From NCBI GenBank assembly GCA_020635495.1, contig JACJZQ010000004.1, forward strand, positions 1 through 64,000: a stretch of 64,000 bases of DNA. Direction: 5' to 3'. This document shows positions 51,234 to 59,654 of this stretch, in pieces. The position numbers and the translations under genes are program-made. Every line of letters begins with the position of its first letter. Positions within the stretch are counted from its first letter, which is position 1. The notes below the pieces were generated by a model that was not told the DNA's origin, did no database searches, and saw only the letters and a program-made list of their open reading frames with translations. Source of the DNA: Flavobacteriales bacterium (GTDB lineage Bacteria > Bacteroidota > Bacteroidia > UBA10329).

Positions 51234-51584
51234 TTAATGAACTGAGTTAGTTTCAGTGTCTGGGAAGATCAAGGTTGGTTTGAAGGATTTTGCCTCTTCA
51301 AAGTCCATGATTCCGTAGGATATAATAATGATGATGTCTCCTACCGCAACTCTCCTTGCTGCAGGGCCATTCAAACAAACGGCCTTGGAACCACGTTCAC
51401 CTCTGATGATGTACGTTTCCAAACGCTCACCGTTATTGATGTTAACGATCTGAACCTTCTCTCCTTCTATCATGTTGGCAGCTTCCATCATGTCAGGATC
51501 CAACGTTATACTGCCAATGTAGTTGAGGTCGGCTTCCGTTACCGTAACCCGGTGAATCTTACTTTTTACTACTTGTACCTGCAT
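51234..51584 (-). CDS. panD: Aspartate 1-decarboxylase (pyruvoyl proenzyme)
   Basis: This 116-residue proenzyme makes beta-alanine for pantothenate. The self-cleavage site Gly24-Ser25 (NYIGSIT) gives the pyruvoyl group. The conserved Tyr and Thr follow in the usual positions (ERLETYIIRG, NGPAAR). Length is typical. It starts 19 bases after panC, which uses its product. Confidence 0.97.
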   Translation of the reverse strand: MQVQVVKSKIHRVTVTEADLNYIGSITLDPDMMEAANMIEGEKVQIVNINNGERLETYIIRGERGSKAVCLNGPAARRVAVGDIIIIISYGIMDFEEAKSFKPTLIFPDTETNSVH

Positions 51585-51603
51585 TTTGAGGCCGCAAAGT
51601 TAG

Positions 51604-52437
51604 TTATTTAACTCTCAAATTATCGATCAAACGAACGCCACCTAACCACGCTGCTACGCATCCTTGCAACCCCACAGAATCATCTTTGGCAGGTTGGAGG
51701 CTTATAGAGTCAACAACCTCTAAGTATTCTAGTTCAATCCCGCTTTTCGCTAGTTTTTCTTTGGCATTGGAAATTGCCTTGTTCAATCCTGTCTCAGGAA
51801 TGCCGTGTTTCAATTCATTTAGAACTTGGAAAATAATGGGTGCCTTTTCTCGGGCACTCTCATCCAAACGAACATTTCTTGAACTCATGGCCAATCCATC
51901 CTTCTCTCTTACCGTTGGACAACCAATGATTCCAACATCATACCCTAGTTTTTTGGTCATGTGTCGAATAATGGCCAATTGTTGAAAATCCTTCTCACCA
52001 AAATATGACCTATGTGGTAGAACAAGGTCGAACAATCTGGTTACAACCTGTACCACACCATTGAAATGCCCTGGTCTGTTAGGACCTTCCATCGCTTCGT
52101 CTAGCCCATCTAGATCATACTCAGGAACAAGGTCGTTAGGATAAATTTCTTTAACCGTGGGATAAAACATGACATCAACCCCTGCGTTTGCCAGAAGTTC
52201 CCTGTCAGCCTCAAACGTTCTTGGGTATTTCTCAAGATCTTTTGAGTCATTGAACTGGGTTGGATTGACGAATACGGAGACAACTACATGATCGTTCTGA
52301 TCTGTGGCAGCCTGTACCAAGGATCGGTGTCCATCGTGCAATGCGCCCATTGTTGGAACAAAACCTATCGTTTTTCCTTCCGCACGAAGTGCTTTGGAAA
52401 AAACTTCCATCTGTTCTGCCGATTCAATAACTCTCAT
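51604..52437 (-). CDS. panC: Pantothenate synthetase
   Basis: From the ATG at 52437 the protein is 277 residues; a GTG at 52449 is also in frame. It joins pantoate and beta-alanine with ATP. Signatures are FVPTMGALHDGH (HIGH-like His34 and His37), VVSVFVNPTQF, and REKDGLAMSSRN. It is the first gene of the minus-strand operon with panD. It is divergent from the glycogen-synthase-like gene, an arrangement I recall as common in Flavobacteriales. Confidence 0.98.
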   Translation of the reverse strand: MRVIESAEQMEVFSKALRAEGKTIGFVPTMGALHDGHRSLVQAATDQNDHVVVSVFVNPTQFNDSKDLEKYPRTFEADRELLANAGVDVMFYPTVKEIYPNDLVPEYDLDGLDEAMEGPNRPGHFNGVVQVVTRLFDLVLPHRSYFGEKDFQQLAIIRHMTKKLGYDVGIIGCPTVREKDGLAMSSRNVRLDESAREKAPIIFQVLNELKHGIPETGLNKAISNAKEKLAKSGIELEYLEVVDSISLQPAKDDSVGLQGCVAAWLGGVRLIDNLRVK

Positions 52438-52536
52438 TGTGCCAAACACTCACGCAAAGCTAAAAAGCACCTCTTGATTTTGTCGGAAAAAATGCGTATC
52501 AAGAGAGTCTGGATTCGCTGTATCCCGCGCCATCTC

Positions 52537-52568
52537 TTGGGTGTAGCAATTTTTTATTATTATCTTTG
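52537..52568 (+). promoter_or_regulatory. Promoter of the glycogen-synthase-like gene (TTG-N21-TATCTTTG)
   Basis: TTG (52537-52539) and TATCTTTG (52561-52568), the latter followed by CACC, match the Bacteroidota promoter. The ATG lies 30 bases downstream. Confidence 0.65.
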
Positions 52569-52598
52569 CACCCTGTTTTCACCCAAAATCATAATCAC

Positions 52599-53429
52599 AT
52601 GACGCAAAAGGAGAGAGTGCTGTTCGTATCGCAAGAGGTGGTACCTTATTTACCTGAAAGTAACATCGGAAAAATTGGAAGACATCTTCCACAAGGGACC
52701 CAAGAACGTGGAAGAGAGATCCGGACATTCATGCCTCGATTCGGTTGTATCAATGAAAGAAGAAATCAACTTCATGAGGTTATCCGTCTTTCTGGAATGA
52801 ACCTGATCATTGACGACACCGATCACCCATTAATTATTAAAGTAGCTTCAATTCAACCTGCCAGAATGCAGGTCTACTTCATTGATAACGAAGAGTATTT
52901 TCAACGTAAGTTTTTCTTGAAAGGAAAGGATGGCAAATTCTTTTCTGATAATGATGAAAGAGCCATTTTCTTCTGCAGAGGGGTTATTGAAACCGTGAAG
53001 AAATTGGGTTGGGCGCCAAACGTTATTCACTGTCATGGTTGGATGACCGCCTTGCTTCCATTCCTAATTAAAACGGTGTATAAGGACGACCCGATCTTCG
53101 AAAACTCAAAGATCGTTTACTCTGTTTACAACGATCGTTTTGAAGGGCAGTTGAACGACCGCTTTGCGGAGAAAGTGAAGTTTGACACACTTGGTGATGC
53201 TGATGTTGCCGATTTCGGAGACTCATCTCACATTGGTCTGACCAGAGCGGCTATCAAATATGCTGATGCTGTTATCATTGGAGAAGAAGAACTTACTCCA
53301 GAGGCAGCTGCGGAGGCCACAGGATGCGATAAGCCTGTTCTTGGTTTCCAAGATGAGGATTCTTACTTGGACGCTTACTCTGAGTTCTACACAGAAATTT
53401 TGGCCGAAGCTTCTATTCTGGCAGACTGA
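52599..53429 (+). CDS. Half-length glycogen/starch synthase N-terminal-domain protein
   Basis: From the ATG at 52599 the protein is 276 residues and covers only the N-terminal Rossmann half of GT5 glycogen synthases (PF08323). Matching segments are VLFVSQEVVPYLPES, FMPRFG, NVIHCHGWMTALLP and KIVYSVYND. The ADP-glucose-binding KTGGL motif is replaced by SNIGKIG, and the C-terminal catalytic GT-B half is absent, so it is unlikely to be a glycogen synthase. An acidic C-terminal tail ends the protein. Its position beside panC suggests a conserved but unrelated role. Confidence 0.8.
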   Translation: MTQKERVLFVSQEVVPYLPESNIGKIGRHLPQGTQERGREIRTFMPRFGCINERRNQLHEVIRLSGMNLIIDDTDHPLIIKVASIQPARMQVYFIDNEEYFQRKFFLKGKDGKFFSDNDERAIFFCRGVIETVKKLGWAPNVIHCHGWMTALLPFLIKTVYKDDPIFENSKIVYSVYNDRFEGQLNDRFAEKVKFDTLGDADVADFGDSSHIGLTRAAIKYADAVIIGEEELTPEAAAEATGCDKPVLGFQDEDSYLDAYSEFYTEILAEASILAD

Positions 53430-53461
53430 GAAGTTTTAACATCTGTTAAACAATAATTCAA

Positions 53462-53488
53462 TAAGCGGAGGGTTTAACTCTCCGCTTA
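53462..53488 (+). terminator. Hairpin after the glycogen-synthase-like gene
   Basis: TAAGCGGAGGG pairs with CTCTCCGCTTA (one G-T) around TTTAA. It lies 33 bases after the stop, with a T-rich tail TTATTTT shortly beyond the 3' arm. Confidence 0.6.
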
Positions 53489-53502
53489 CTTATTTTGGCC
53501 CC

Positions 53503-54831
53503 ATGCAATTTTTGAAGAAATACGCAGCCATTTTAGTTCTTGTAATGGTTGCATTCAGTGCCTGTAAAGAGCCTGAAGGAATTGGACTTGATGTGCTGCC
53601 CGAGGGCGAGGAAATGCCAATTGACTGGACGTTGATTCCCGTTGAAGCTCAAACCGTGCGATATGATTCCGTTAGAACCTCCGGAAGGGGCTCTTATGCG
53701 ATTGGAGATTTCGGTGACCCGATTTTCGGGAACGTACAATCTCAGATGTATACACAGTTTCTTCTGAACTCAGAACCTGGGCCATTTACCACTGCAGATG
53801 TCATTGATTCAGTTGTTCTCAATTTGTCTTACACTGGTTCGTATGGAAGAGTTGATAAGCTGAGGGGCCTACATCGATTCGGAGTTTATGAAATCCTAGA
53901 AGACATGCTATTGAATGAGGTTTCAGCCTCAGACACGGCCTTTTATTCCAACTACTCCATACAGAACATTTCGGCTACCCCGTTGGGAACCATTGAATTT
54001 CATCCCGATCTTCTGAATGATGTGGTTTCAGGGCAGGACACCATTGGTCCATCGCTAAGAATACGTTTGGATAATGATCTCGGGGTCAGAATCAAGAATT
54101 CGATAAATCTCAATGATAATGACCTTTTTGTTGATGAGTTCAAAGGACTGAACATTCGCTCCATTTCTCCAACTATGCCCTACGACCAAGGCTCTCTTTT
54201 GTTTTTCGATATGAACAGTTCAGATTCAAGGTTAGAGTTGTTCTATCATAATGCAGAAGACACGGTTCAGTATCTGTTCAGCATCAACAACAATAATGCA
54301 CTGTTCACCAATGTAAATCATGAATTTTCTACCGAAGTGGCAGATGCAATGACGGGAGGCACCGCAGTTGGAGACGATAAGTTGTACGTACAAAGTTTGG
54401 CCGGCACAAGAATTAAACTGAAATTTCCAACCCTGAGAGATTTAAATGACCTTGGTGCTGTTGCCATCAATAAGGCAGAATTGGTAGTTCCTGTAGATGA
54501 GAATTCTTTGGATGATTTTGGCGTGCCGGCAATTTTAACCGTATCAAGTATCGATTCTGCCGATAGAGCGTTCACTATCTTAGACCAAACTGCAGAGTTC
54601 AACGGGATAGACTATTACGGTGGAATCTATGACGAAACCAAAAAGGAGTACGTGATGAATGTGGCCAGAGAGTTGCAATCGTTGCTATCGAATCCAGATG
54701 AAACAGATTACGGGTTTTACATTGCATCATTGGTGGCCGTGGATGGAAAACGAGTGGTCATTAATGGGCCGAACCATCCTGACCCGGAAGAAAGATTAAG
54801 ACTCAGAATTACATACACGATAATTGACTGA
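53503..54831 (+). CDS. DUF4270 family lipoprotein
   Basis: This 442-residue protein has a lipoprotein signal (Cys21 in VAFSAC) and matches the Bacteroidota-specific DUF4270 family: an early GIGLDVLPEGEEM, GDFGDPIFGNVQSQMYTQF, and DVIDSVVLNLSYTGSYG. It is beta-rich and likely exposed on the outer membrane. Function is unknown. It ends two bases before glmS, so the two are probably translated together. Confidence 0.9.
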   Translation: MQFLKKYAAILVLVMVAFSACKEPEGIGLDVLPEGEEMPIDWTLIPVEAQTVRYDSVRTSGRGSYAIGDFGDPIFGNVQSQMYTQFLLNSEPGPFTTADVIDSVVLNLSYTGSYGRVDKLRGLHRFGVYEILEDMLLNEVSASDTAFYSNYSIQNISATPLGTIEFHPDLLNDVVSGQDTIGPSLRIRLDNDLGVRIKNSINLNDNDLFVDEFKGLNIRSISPTMPYDQGSLLFFDMNSSDSRLELFYHNAEDTVQYLFSINNNNALFTNVNHEFSTEVADAMTGGTAVGDDKLYVQSLAGTRIKLKFPTLRDLNDLGAVAINKAELVVPVDENSLDDFGVPAILTVSSIDSADRAFTILDQTAEFNGIDYYGGIYDETKKEYVMNVARELQSLLSNPDETDYGFYIASLVAVDGKRVVINGPNHPDPEERLRLRITYTIID

Positions 54832-54833
54832 CC

Positions 54834-56672
54834 ATGTGCGGAATAGTTGCATACATCGGAAAGAAAGAAGCCTACCCCATTCTGATTAAAGGCCTTAAAA
54901 GGTTGGAATACCGAGGTTATGATAGTGCTGGAATCTCGCTGGTAAACCAAGGTCTGAAGGTGTATAAGTGCAAAGGCAAGGTTTCTGATCTTGAGGGTTT
55001 TGCGGCTGGGAAAGACATTTCAGGTTCTGTTGGAATTGGTCATACCAGATGGGCAACGCACGGAGAACCAAATGATGTGAATGCGCATCCGCATTTTTCG
55101 GGTAATGAGAACTTGGCCATCATTCACAACGGAATCATTGAGAACTATGATTCGCTCAAAAAAGAATTGATACAGCGTGGTCACACCTTCAAAAGCGACA
55201 CCGACACTGAGGTACTCATTCATCTGATTGAAGATGTACAGGCCAATGAGAATCTGCCATTGGCCGAGGCTGTTAGGGTGGCTCTCACACAGGTCATTGG
55301 TGCTTATGCAATTGCCGTTCTGGATAAGAATGACCCTGAAGTGATCATCGGGGCTAAAAAAGGCAGCCCAATGGTTGTCGGGTTGGGTAAGGATGAGTAT
55401 TTCTTGGCATCAGATGCCACCCCGATTGTGGAGTATACCAAGGACGTAGTTTACTTGGAGGATGAGCAGATCGTTGAGCTTCGTCCTGGTCATGAAATAA
55501 AGATCAGAAACATTGAAAACGAAGTTCTGACGCCCTACATCCAAGAATTGGAGCTTCATCTTGAGGCATTGGAAAAAGGCGGGTACGAGCATTTCATGCT
55601 GAAAGAAATTTTTGAGCAGCCAAAGTCCATTGCCGATAGTATGCGTGGAAGATTCCATGTAGAATCCAGTGATGTTAGCTTGGGTGGTATCATTGATTAT
55701 GAACAGAAAATGGCTACTGCAAAGCGCATCATCATTGTGGCTTGTGGTACTTCTTGGCATGCTGGTCTGGTAGGCGAATATTTGATTGAAGACCTTGCCC
55801 GTATACCAGTTGAGGTTGAGTATGCTTCTGAATTCAGATACCGTAACCCGATAGTCCATGAAGATGATGTGGTTATCGCGATTTCGCAATCAGGTGAAAC
55901 AGCGGATACGTTGGCAGCATTGGAGTTGGCAAAGTCAAAAGGTGCTACCATCATCGGAGTCTGTAACGTGGTTGGTTCGTCAATCTCCAGAATTACCGAT
56001 GCAGGCTCCTACACGCACGCAGGACCAGAGATCGGTGTTGCTTCCACAAAGGCATTCACATCGCAGGTGACCGTGTTGCTGCTAATGGCGCTCCGATTGG
56101 CGCACAAAAAAGGTGCTATTCCAGAATCTAGATTCCAACGCATATTGGCAGCGTTGGAGAAAATTCCGCAGCAGGTAGAAGAAACACTGAAATCTGCAGC
56201 GCTGGTAGAACACATTTCTGCAGAGTACAAGGATGCTCGCAACTTTCTTTATCTCGGACGTGGATACAATTTCCCTGTCGCATTGGAGGGAGCTTTGAAA
56301 CTGAAGGAAATCTCCTATATCCACGCAGAAGGATATCCTGCAGCTGAAATGAAGCACGGACCGATTGCTCTAATTGATGAGGAAATGCCGGTAGTAGTAA
56401 TAGCTACAAGCAAAGGCAGTTACGAAAAGGTCATCAGCAACATCCAAGAAGTAAAAGCCCGTAAAGGGAAGATAATTGTGGTTGTAACCAAAGGAGATAA
56501 GACCGCTGCTGAACTAGCTGACCATGTTATTGAAATTCCGGAAACCGAAGAAGAACTGGTTCCGATTCTAGCTTCTGTTCCTCTCCAATTGCTATCCTAT
56601 TACATAGCAGTAATGCGCGGTTGTAATGTTGATCAACCTAGAAACTTGGCAAAGTCAGTTACGGTTGAATAA
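54834..56672 (+). CDS. glmS: Glutamine-fructose-6-phosphate aminotransferase (isomerizing)
   Basis: This 612-residue enzyme makes glucosamine 6-phosphate from fructose 6-phosphate and glutamine, opening peptidoglycan and lipopolysaccharide synthesis. The N-terminal Ntn glutaminase begins MCGIVAYIG (Cys2 nucleophile), and GHTRWATHG follows. Two SIS domains bind the sugar (about 290-420 and 460-600; CGTSWHAG, SQSGETADT). It ends DQPRNLAKSVTVE as expected. No glmS ribozyme is present; it follows the DUF4270 gene directly. Confidence 0.98.
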   Translation: MCGIVAYIGKKEAYPILIKGLKRLEYRGYDSAGISLVNQGLKVYKCKGKVSDLEGFAAGKDISGSVGIGHTRWATHGEPNDVNAHPHFSGNENLAIIHNGIIENYDSLKKELIQRGHTFKSDTDTEVLIHLIEDVQANENLPLAEAVRVALTQVIGAYAIAVLDKNDPEVIIGAKKGSPMVVGLGKDEYFLASDATPIVEYTKDVVYLEDEQIVELRPGHEIKIRNIENEVLTPYIQELELHLEALEKGGYEHFMLKEIFEQPKSIADSMRGRFHVESSDVSLGGIIDYEQKMATAKRIIIVACGTSWHAGLVGEYLIEDLARIPVEVEYASEFRYRNPIVHEDDVVIAISQSGETADTLAALELAKSKGATIIGVCNVVGSSISRITDAGSYTHAGPEIGVASTKAFTSQVTVLLLMALRLAHKKGAIPESRFQRILAALEKIPQQVEETLKSAALVEHISAEYKDARNFLYLGRGYNFPVALEGALKLKEISYIHAEGYPAAEMKHGPIALIDEEMPVVVIATSKGSYEKVISNIQEVKARKGKIIVVVTKGDKTAAELADHVIEIPETEEELVPILASVPLQLLSYYIAVMRGCNVDQPRNLAKSVTVE

Positions 56673-56696
56673 GATCCGTAGGATTACTGGAAATAG

Positions 56697-56722
56697 AAAA
56701 GGCTCCCGTTTGGGAGCCTTTT
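56697..56722. terminator. Bidirectional terminator between glmS and superoxide dismutase
   Basis: AAAAGGCTCCC and GGGAGCCTTTT form a perfect 11-base-pair stem around GTTT, with T or A runs on both sides. It serves both convergent genes. Confidence 0.9.
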
Positions 56723-56740
56723 CATTTAGAATTGCTTCTA

Positions 56741-57346
56741 TCACTTAGAAGCCTCATATCTCTTAGAAACCTCGTCCCAGTTAATTACATTGAAGAAAGC
56801 CGCAATGTAATCTGGTCTTCTGTTCTGGTAGTTCAGGTAGTAAGCATGTTCCCAAACATCCAATCCGAGAATTGGTGTTCCTGTACAACCGATACCTGGC
56901 ATCAATGGATTATCCTGATTCGCACTGCTGCAAACTTCAACCTTGCCTCCATCTTTCACGCAAAGCCAAGCCCAACCTGACCCGAAACGTGTTGCCGCAG
57001 CTTTGCTGAAAGCATCCTTGAAGCCGTCAAAAGAACCATAGGCCGCATTGATGGCATCAGCCAATGCACCAGAAGGTTGTCCTCCTCCGTTCGGAGACAT
57101 CACTTTCCAGAACAGGTCGTGGTTGTAAAAACCTCCACCGTTATTTCTTACAGCAGCATTGTCAAATCCGGCAACAAGTATCTCTTCGATCGACTTTCCT
57201 TCAAGCTCTGTTCCTGCAATGGCGTTATTAAGGTTGTTGGTATATCCAGCATGATGTTTTGAATGATGGATCTCCATCGTTCTTGCATCAATATGTGGTT
57301 CTAGCGCATCGTACGCATAGGGTAATGATGGTAATTCAAAAGCCAT
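56741..57346 (-). CDS. Superoxide dismutase, Fe/Mn family (Mn-type features)
   Basis: This 201-residue enzyme dismutates superoxide. Metal ligands are His27, His76, Asp163 and His167 (DVWEHAYYL). The active-site Gln lies in the C-terminal domain (SANQDNPLM, Gln144), and Gly residues take the N-terminal position (NNGGGFYNHDLFW). That is the Mn-type arrangement rather than Fe-type. Metal use could still be cambialistic. It stands alone, convergent with glmS. Confidence 0.95.
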   Translation of the reverse strand: MAFELPSLPYAYDALEPHIDARTMEIHHSKHHAGYTNNLNNAIAGTELEGKSIEEILVAGFDNAAVRNNGGGFYNHDLFWKVMSPNGGGQPSGALADAINAAYGSFDGFKDAFSKAAATRFGSGWAWLCVKDGGKVEVCSSANQDNPLMPGIGCTGTPILGLDVWEHAYYLNYQNRRPDYIAAFFNVINWDEVSKRYEASK

Positions 57347-57448
57347 TTTATTTTGATTTTAATGGTTAATAATTCTAAGGGTCGCAAATATAACAATCCA
57401 ACTATCGGAGTGTTTTGAAATGCACATTTCTGTGTGTTACCGATCGGT

Positions 57449-57456
57449 TACTTTTG
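57449..57456 (+). promoter_or_regulatory. Candidate -7 promoter element of kbl
   Basis: TACTTTTG followed by GCATCCC matches TAnnTTTG. It lies 21 bases before the ATG at 57477, which supports that start over the upstream ATG at 57420. Confidence 0.5.
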
Positions 57457-57476
57457 GCATCCCAAAGAAATTTCAG

Positions 57477-58667
57477 ATGTACGGAGACTATCAAAATTTT
57501 CTGACCAAGGAGTTGAGCGCTATTGACGAAGCTGGCCTCTACAAGCGAGAACGGATCATTACGACACCTCAAGGAGCTGAGGTAAAAGTGAGTACTGGAG
57601 ATGATGTGGTGATCATGTGTGCGAACAACTATCTAGGGCTCTCGTCTCACCCAGAGGTTATCCAAGCGGCAAAAGACGCTCTTGACACGCACGGTTATGG
57701 CATGTCTTCCGTTCGGTTCATTTGCGGAACGCAAGACATTCACAAGAACTTGGAAGAAAAGATATCGGACTTTCTTGGAATGGAAGACACCATATTATAC
57801 GCTGCGTGTTTTGATGCCAATGGAGGGGTTTTCGAGCCGTTGTTTTCAGCAGAAGATGCCATCATCAGCGATGAATTGAATCACGCCTCCATAATAGATG
57901 GTGTACGGCTGTGTAAAGCTGCTCGATACAGGTACAAGCACAGCGACATGGCCGATCTGGAGGAGCAACTGAAAGCATCGCAAGCGCAGCGCTACAGAAT
58001 CATTGTTACTGATGGAGTGTTCTCCATGGATGGGGATATTGCCAAGTTGGATGAGATCTGTGATCTGGCAGATAAGTACAACGCACTTGTCATGGTTGAC
58101 GACAGTCATGCATCAGGTTTCATAGGCAAAACCGGAAGAGGAACTCACGAGCACAATAATGTGATGGGTCGGGTTGACATTATCACAAGCACACTCGGAA
58201 AAGCATTGGGCGGTGCCATGGGCGGTTTCACTTCAGGCAAAAAGGAAATCATCGATATGCTACGTCAACGGTCTAGGCCGTATCTGTTTTCGAACTCTCT
58301 GGCGCCTTCAATAGTTGGCGCGGCCTCAAAGGTTTTCGACCTTCTATCAGAATCTACTGCTCTGAGAGATAAACTGGAAGCCAACACAAGCTACTTTAAA
58401 GAAGGTGTGCTAAAAGCCGGATTTGACATCAAAAAAGGCGATAGCCCCATAGTGCCCATCATGCTTTATGATGCCAAACTTGCCCAGCAGTTTGCCGACA
58501 AATTGCTTCAGAAAGGCATTTATGCCATCGGGTTCTTCTATCCTGTTGTAGGAAAAGGGCAGGCAAGAATCAGGGTTCAAATATCTGCTGCACACACCAC
58601 AGATCACCTTGATAAAGCCATAGAAGCGTTCACCACCGTGGGATGGGAACTTGGTGTGCTAAAATGA
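57477..58667 (+). CDS. kbl: Glycine C-acetyltransferase (2-amino-3-ketobutyrate CoA ligase) family
   Basis: From the ATG at 57477 the protein is 396 residues, close to the 398 of the enteric enzyme. This PLP enzyme of the alpha-oxoamine synthase family cleaves 2-amino-3-ketobutyrate to glycine and acetyl-CoA. The PLP Lys242 is in STLGKALGGA, with Asp208 and His211 in VDDSHASG, and MCANNYLGLSSHP near the N-terminus. No threonine dehydrogenase gene is adjacent. A serine palmitoyltransferase-like role in sphingolipid synthesis is the main alternative for this family in Bacteroidota. Confidence 0.88.
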   Translation: MYGDYQNFLTKELSAIDEAGLYKRERIITTPQGAEVKVSTGDDVVIMCANNYLGLSSHPEVIQAAKDALDTHGYGMSSVRFICGTQDIHKNLEEKISDFLGMEDTILYAACFDANGGVFEPLFSAEDAIISDELNHASIIDGVRLCKAARYRYKHSDMADLEEQLKASQAQRYRIIVTDGVFSMDGDIAKLDEICDLADKYNALVMVDDSHASGFIGKTGRGTHEHNNVMGRVDIITSTLGKALGGAMGGFTSGKKEIIDMLRQRSRPYLFSNSLAPSIVGAASKVFDLLSESTALRDKLEANTSYFKEGVLKAGFDIKKGDSPIVPIMLYDAKLAQQFADKLLQKGIYAIGFFYPVVGKGQARIRVQISAAHTTDHLDKAIEAFTTVGWELGVLK

Positions 58668-58685
58668 ATTATCGACAAACCATTG

Positions 58686-58713
58686 TTGATTCAAGAAAAT
58701 AGTAATATCTTCG
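58686..58713 (+). promoter_or_regulatory. Promoter of the rplM-rpsI operon (TTG-N17-TATCTTCG)
   Basis: TTG (58686-58688) and TATCTTCG (58706-58713), followed by CAGCCCC, fit the Bacteroidota promoter. Transcription should start near 58718-58720. Confidence 0.6.
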
Positions 58714-58717
58714 CAGC

Positions 58718-58745
58718 CCCAAATTTGGGTAGGAGTGCAAACTCC
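58718..58745 (+). promoter_or_regulatory. Candidate ribosomal-protein leader hairpins upstream of rplM
   Basis: Two small inverted repeats lie in the predicted 5' leader: CCCAAATTTGGG (58718-58729) and GGAGT-GCAA-ACTCC (58732-58745, with a GNRA-type loop). They precede the rplM GTG by 26 bases. They may form a binding site for L13 or S9 feedback control. Confidence 0.45.
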
Positions 58746-58771
58746 GAATAGAAACTGTAAAGATTTAATAA

Positions 58772-59218
58772 GTGAAAGCACCGAGCTTTAAGACTATTTC
58801 TGCCAACAAGAACACCGTCAACAAGGAGTGGGTTCTTATCGATGCTGAGGGTCAGCCCCTTGGACGTTTGGCAAGTACAATTGCGTACCACCTAAGAGGT
58901 AAGAACAAGGTTAACTTCACTCCTCACGTAGATTGCGGAGACAACGTGATTGTGATCAACGCGGAGAAAGTTGCACTTACTGGCAACAAGAGAGACGCTA
59001 AGGTGTACATCCACCATACGGGTTACCCAGGTGGTCAGCGTACAAGATCTGTTGACCAAGTTCTGGCAAAAGACCCGACCGGATTGGTTACCAAAGCGGT
59101 AAAGGGAATGCTTCCTAAGAACAGATTGGGACGCGCGCTTTTCAATAATATGCATGCATATGCAGGTGGCGAGCACCCACACGAAGCACAAAAACCACGA
59201 ACAATCACTCTTAACTGA
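58772..59218 (+). CDS. rplM: 50S ribosomal protein L13
   Basis: This 148-residue large-subunit protein begins with GTG; there is no ATG in frame near it, and family members share the SFKTISANKNTVNKEWVLIDAEGQPLGRLAS opening (seen as residues 5-35). Further conserved parts are GDNVIVINAEKVALTG, KVYIHHTGYPGG and MLPKNRLGR. It leads the rplM-rpsI-rpsB-tsf block. The spacing to rpsI is 13 bases. Confidence 0.98.
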   Translation: MKAPSFKTISANKNTVNKEWVLIDAEGQPLGRLASTIAYHLRGKNKVNFTPHVDCGDNVIVINAEKVALTGNKRDAKVYIHHTGYPGGQRTRSVDQVLAKDPTGLVTKAVKGMLPKNRLGRALFNNMHAYAGGEHPHEAQKPRTITLN

Positions 59219-59231
59219 TCATCATACTTAA

Positions 59232-59618
59232 ATGGAAGTGATAAACACTCTCGGAAGAAGAAAAACCTCTGTGGCACGCGTCTACATGAAGAGCGGCAAG
59301 GGGAATTTTGTAGTTAATGGTAAAGAGGCAAAGGAATACTTTCCAACGTCATTGCTACAGGACACTATCAGAAGACCTTTCCATGTATTGGAACTGGACG
59401 GTAAGTACGATGTGAAAGTAAATGTAAGTGGAGGAGGCATCACCGGACAGGCTGAGGCTATCTCTCTTGCAATTGCCCGCGCATTGGTTAAAGAGAATGG
59501 AGAAGTAAAACCAAAGTTGAAGCAATTCGGCCTTATGACACGTGACCCAAGAATGGTTGAGCGTAAGAAATTCGGTCAGAAGAAAGCAAGGAAGAAATTC
59601 CAGTTCAGCAAGCGTTAA
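59232..59618 (+). CDS. rpsI: 30S ribosomal protein S9
   Basis: This 128-residue small-subunit protein has the S9 signatures LGRRKTSVARVYM, GGGITGQAEAISLAIARAL and the basic C-terminal tail ending KKFQFSKR, which reaches the P-site tRNA. It is co-transcribed with rplM, an almost universal pairing. Confidence 0.98.
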   Translation: MEVINTLGRRKTSVARVYMKSGKGNFVVNGKEAKEYFPTSLLQDTIRRPFHVLELDGKYDVKVNVSGGGITGQAEAISLAIARALVKENGEVKPKLKQFGLMTRDPRMVERKKFGQKKARKKFQFSKR

Positions 59619-59654
59619 TCAGTTAGTAAGAGTTTTCACAACAACAATATTCGA

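Noticed and set aside
54700..54833. glmS ribozyme upstream of glmS
   Set aside because: The preceding DUF4270 gene ends two bases before glmS, leaving no room for the ribozyme, which is also not typical of this phylum.
57420..57476. Upstream ATG of kbl
   Set aside because: A TACTTTTG promoter element lies inside this stretch, and starting at 57477 gives the normal family length.
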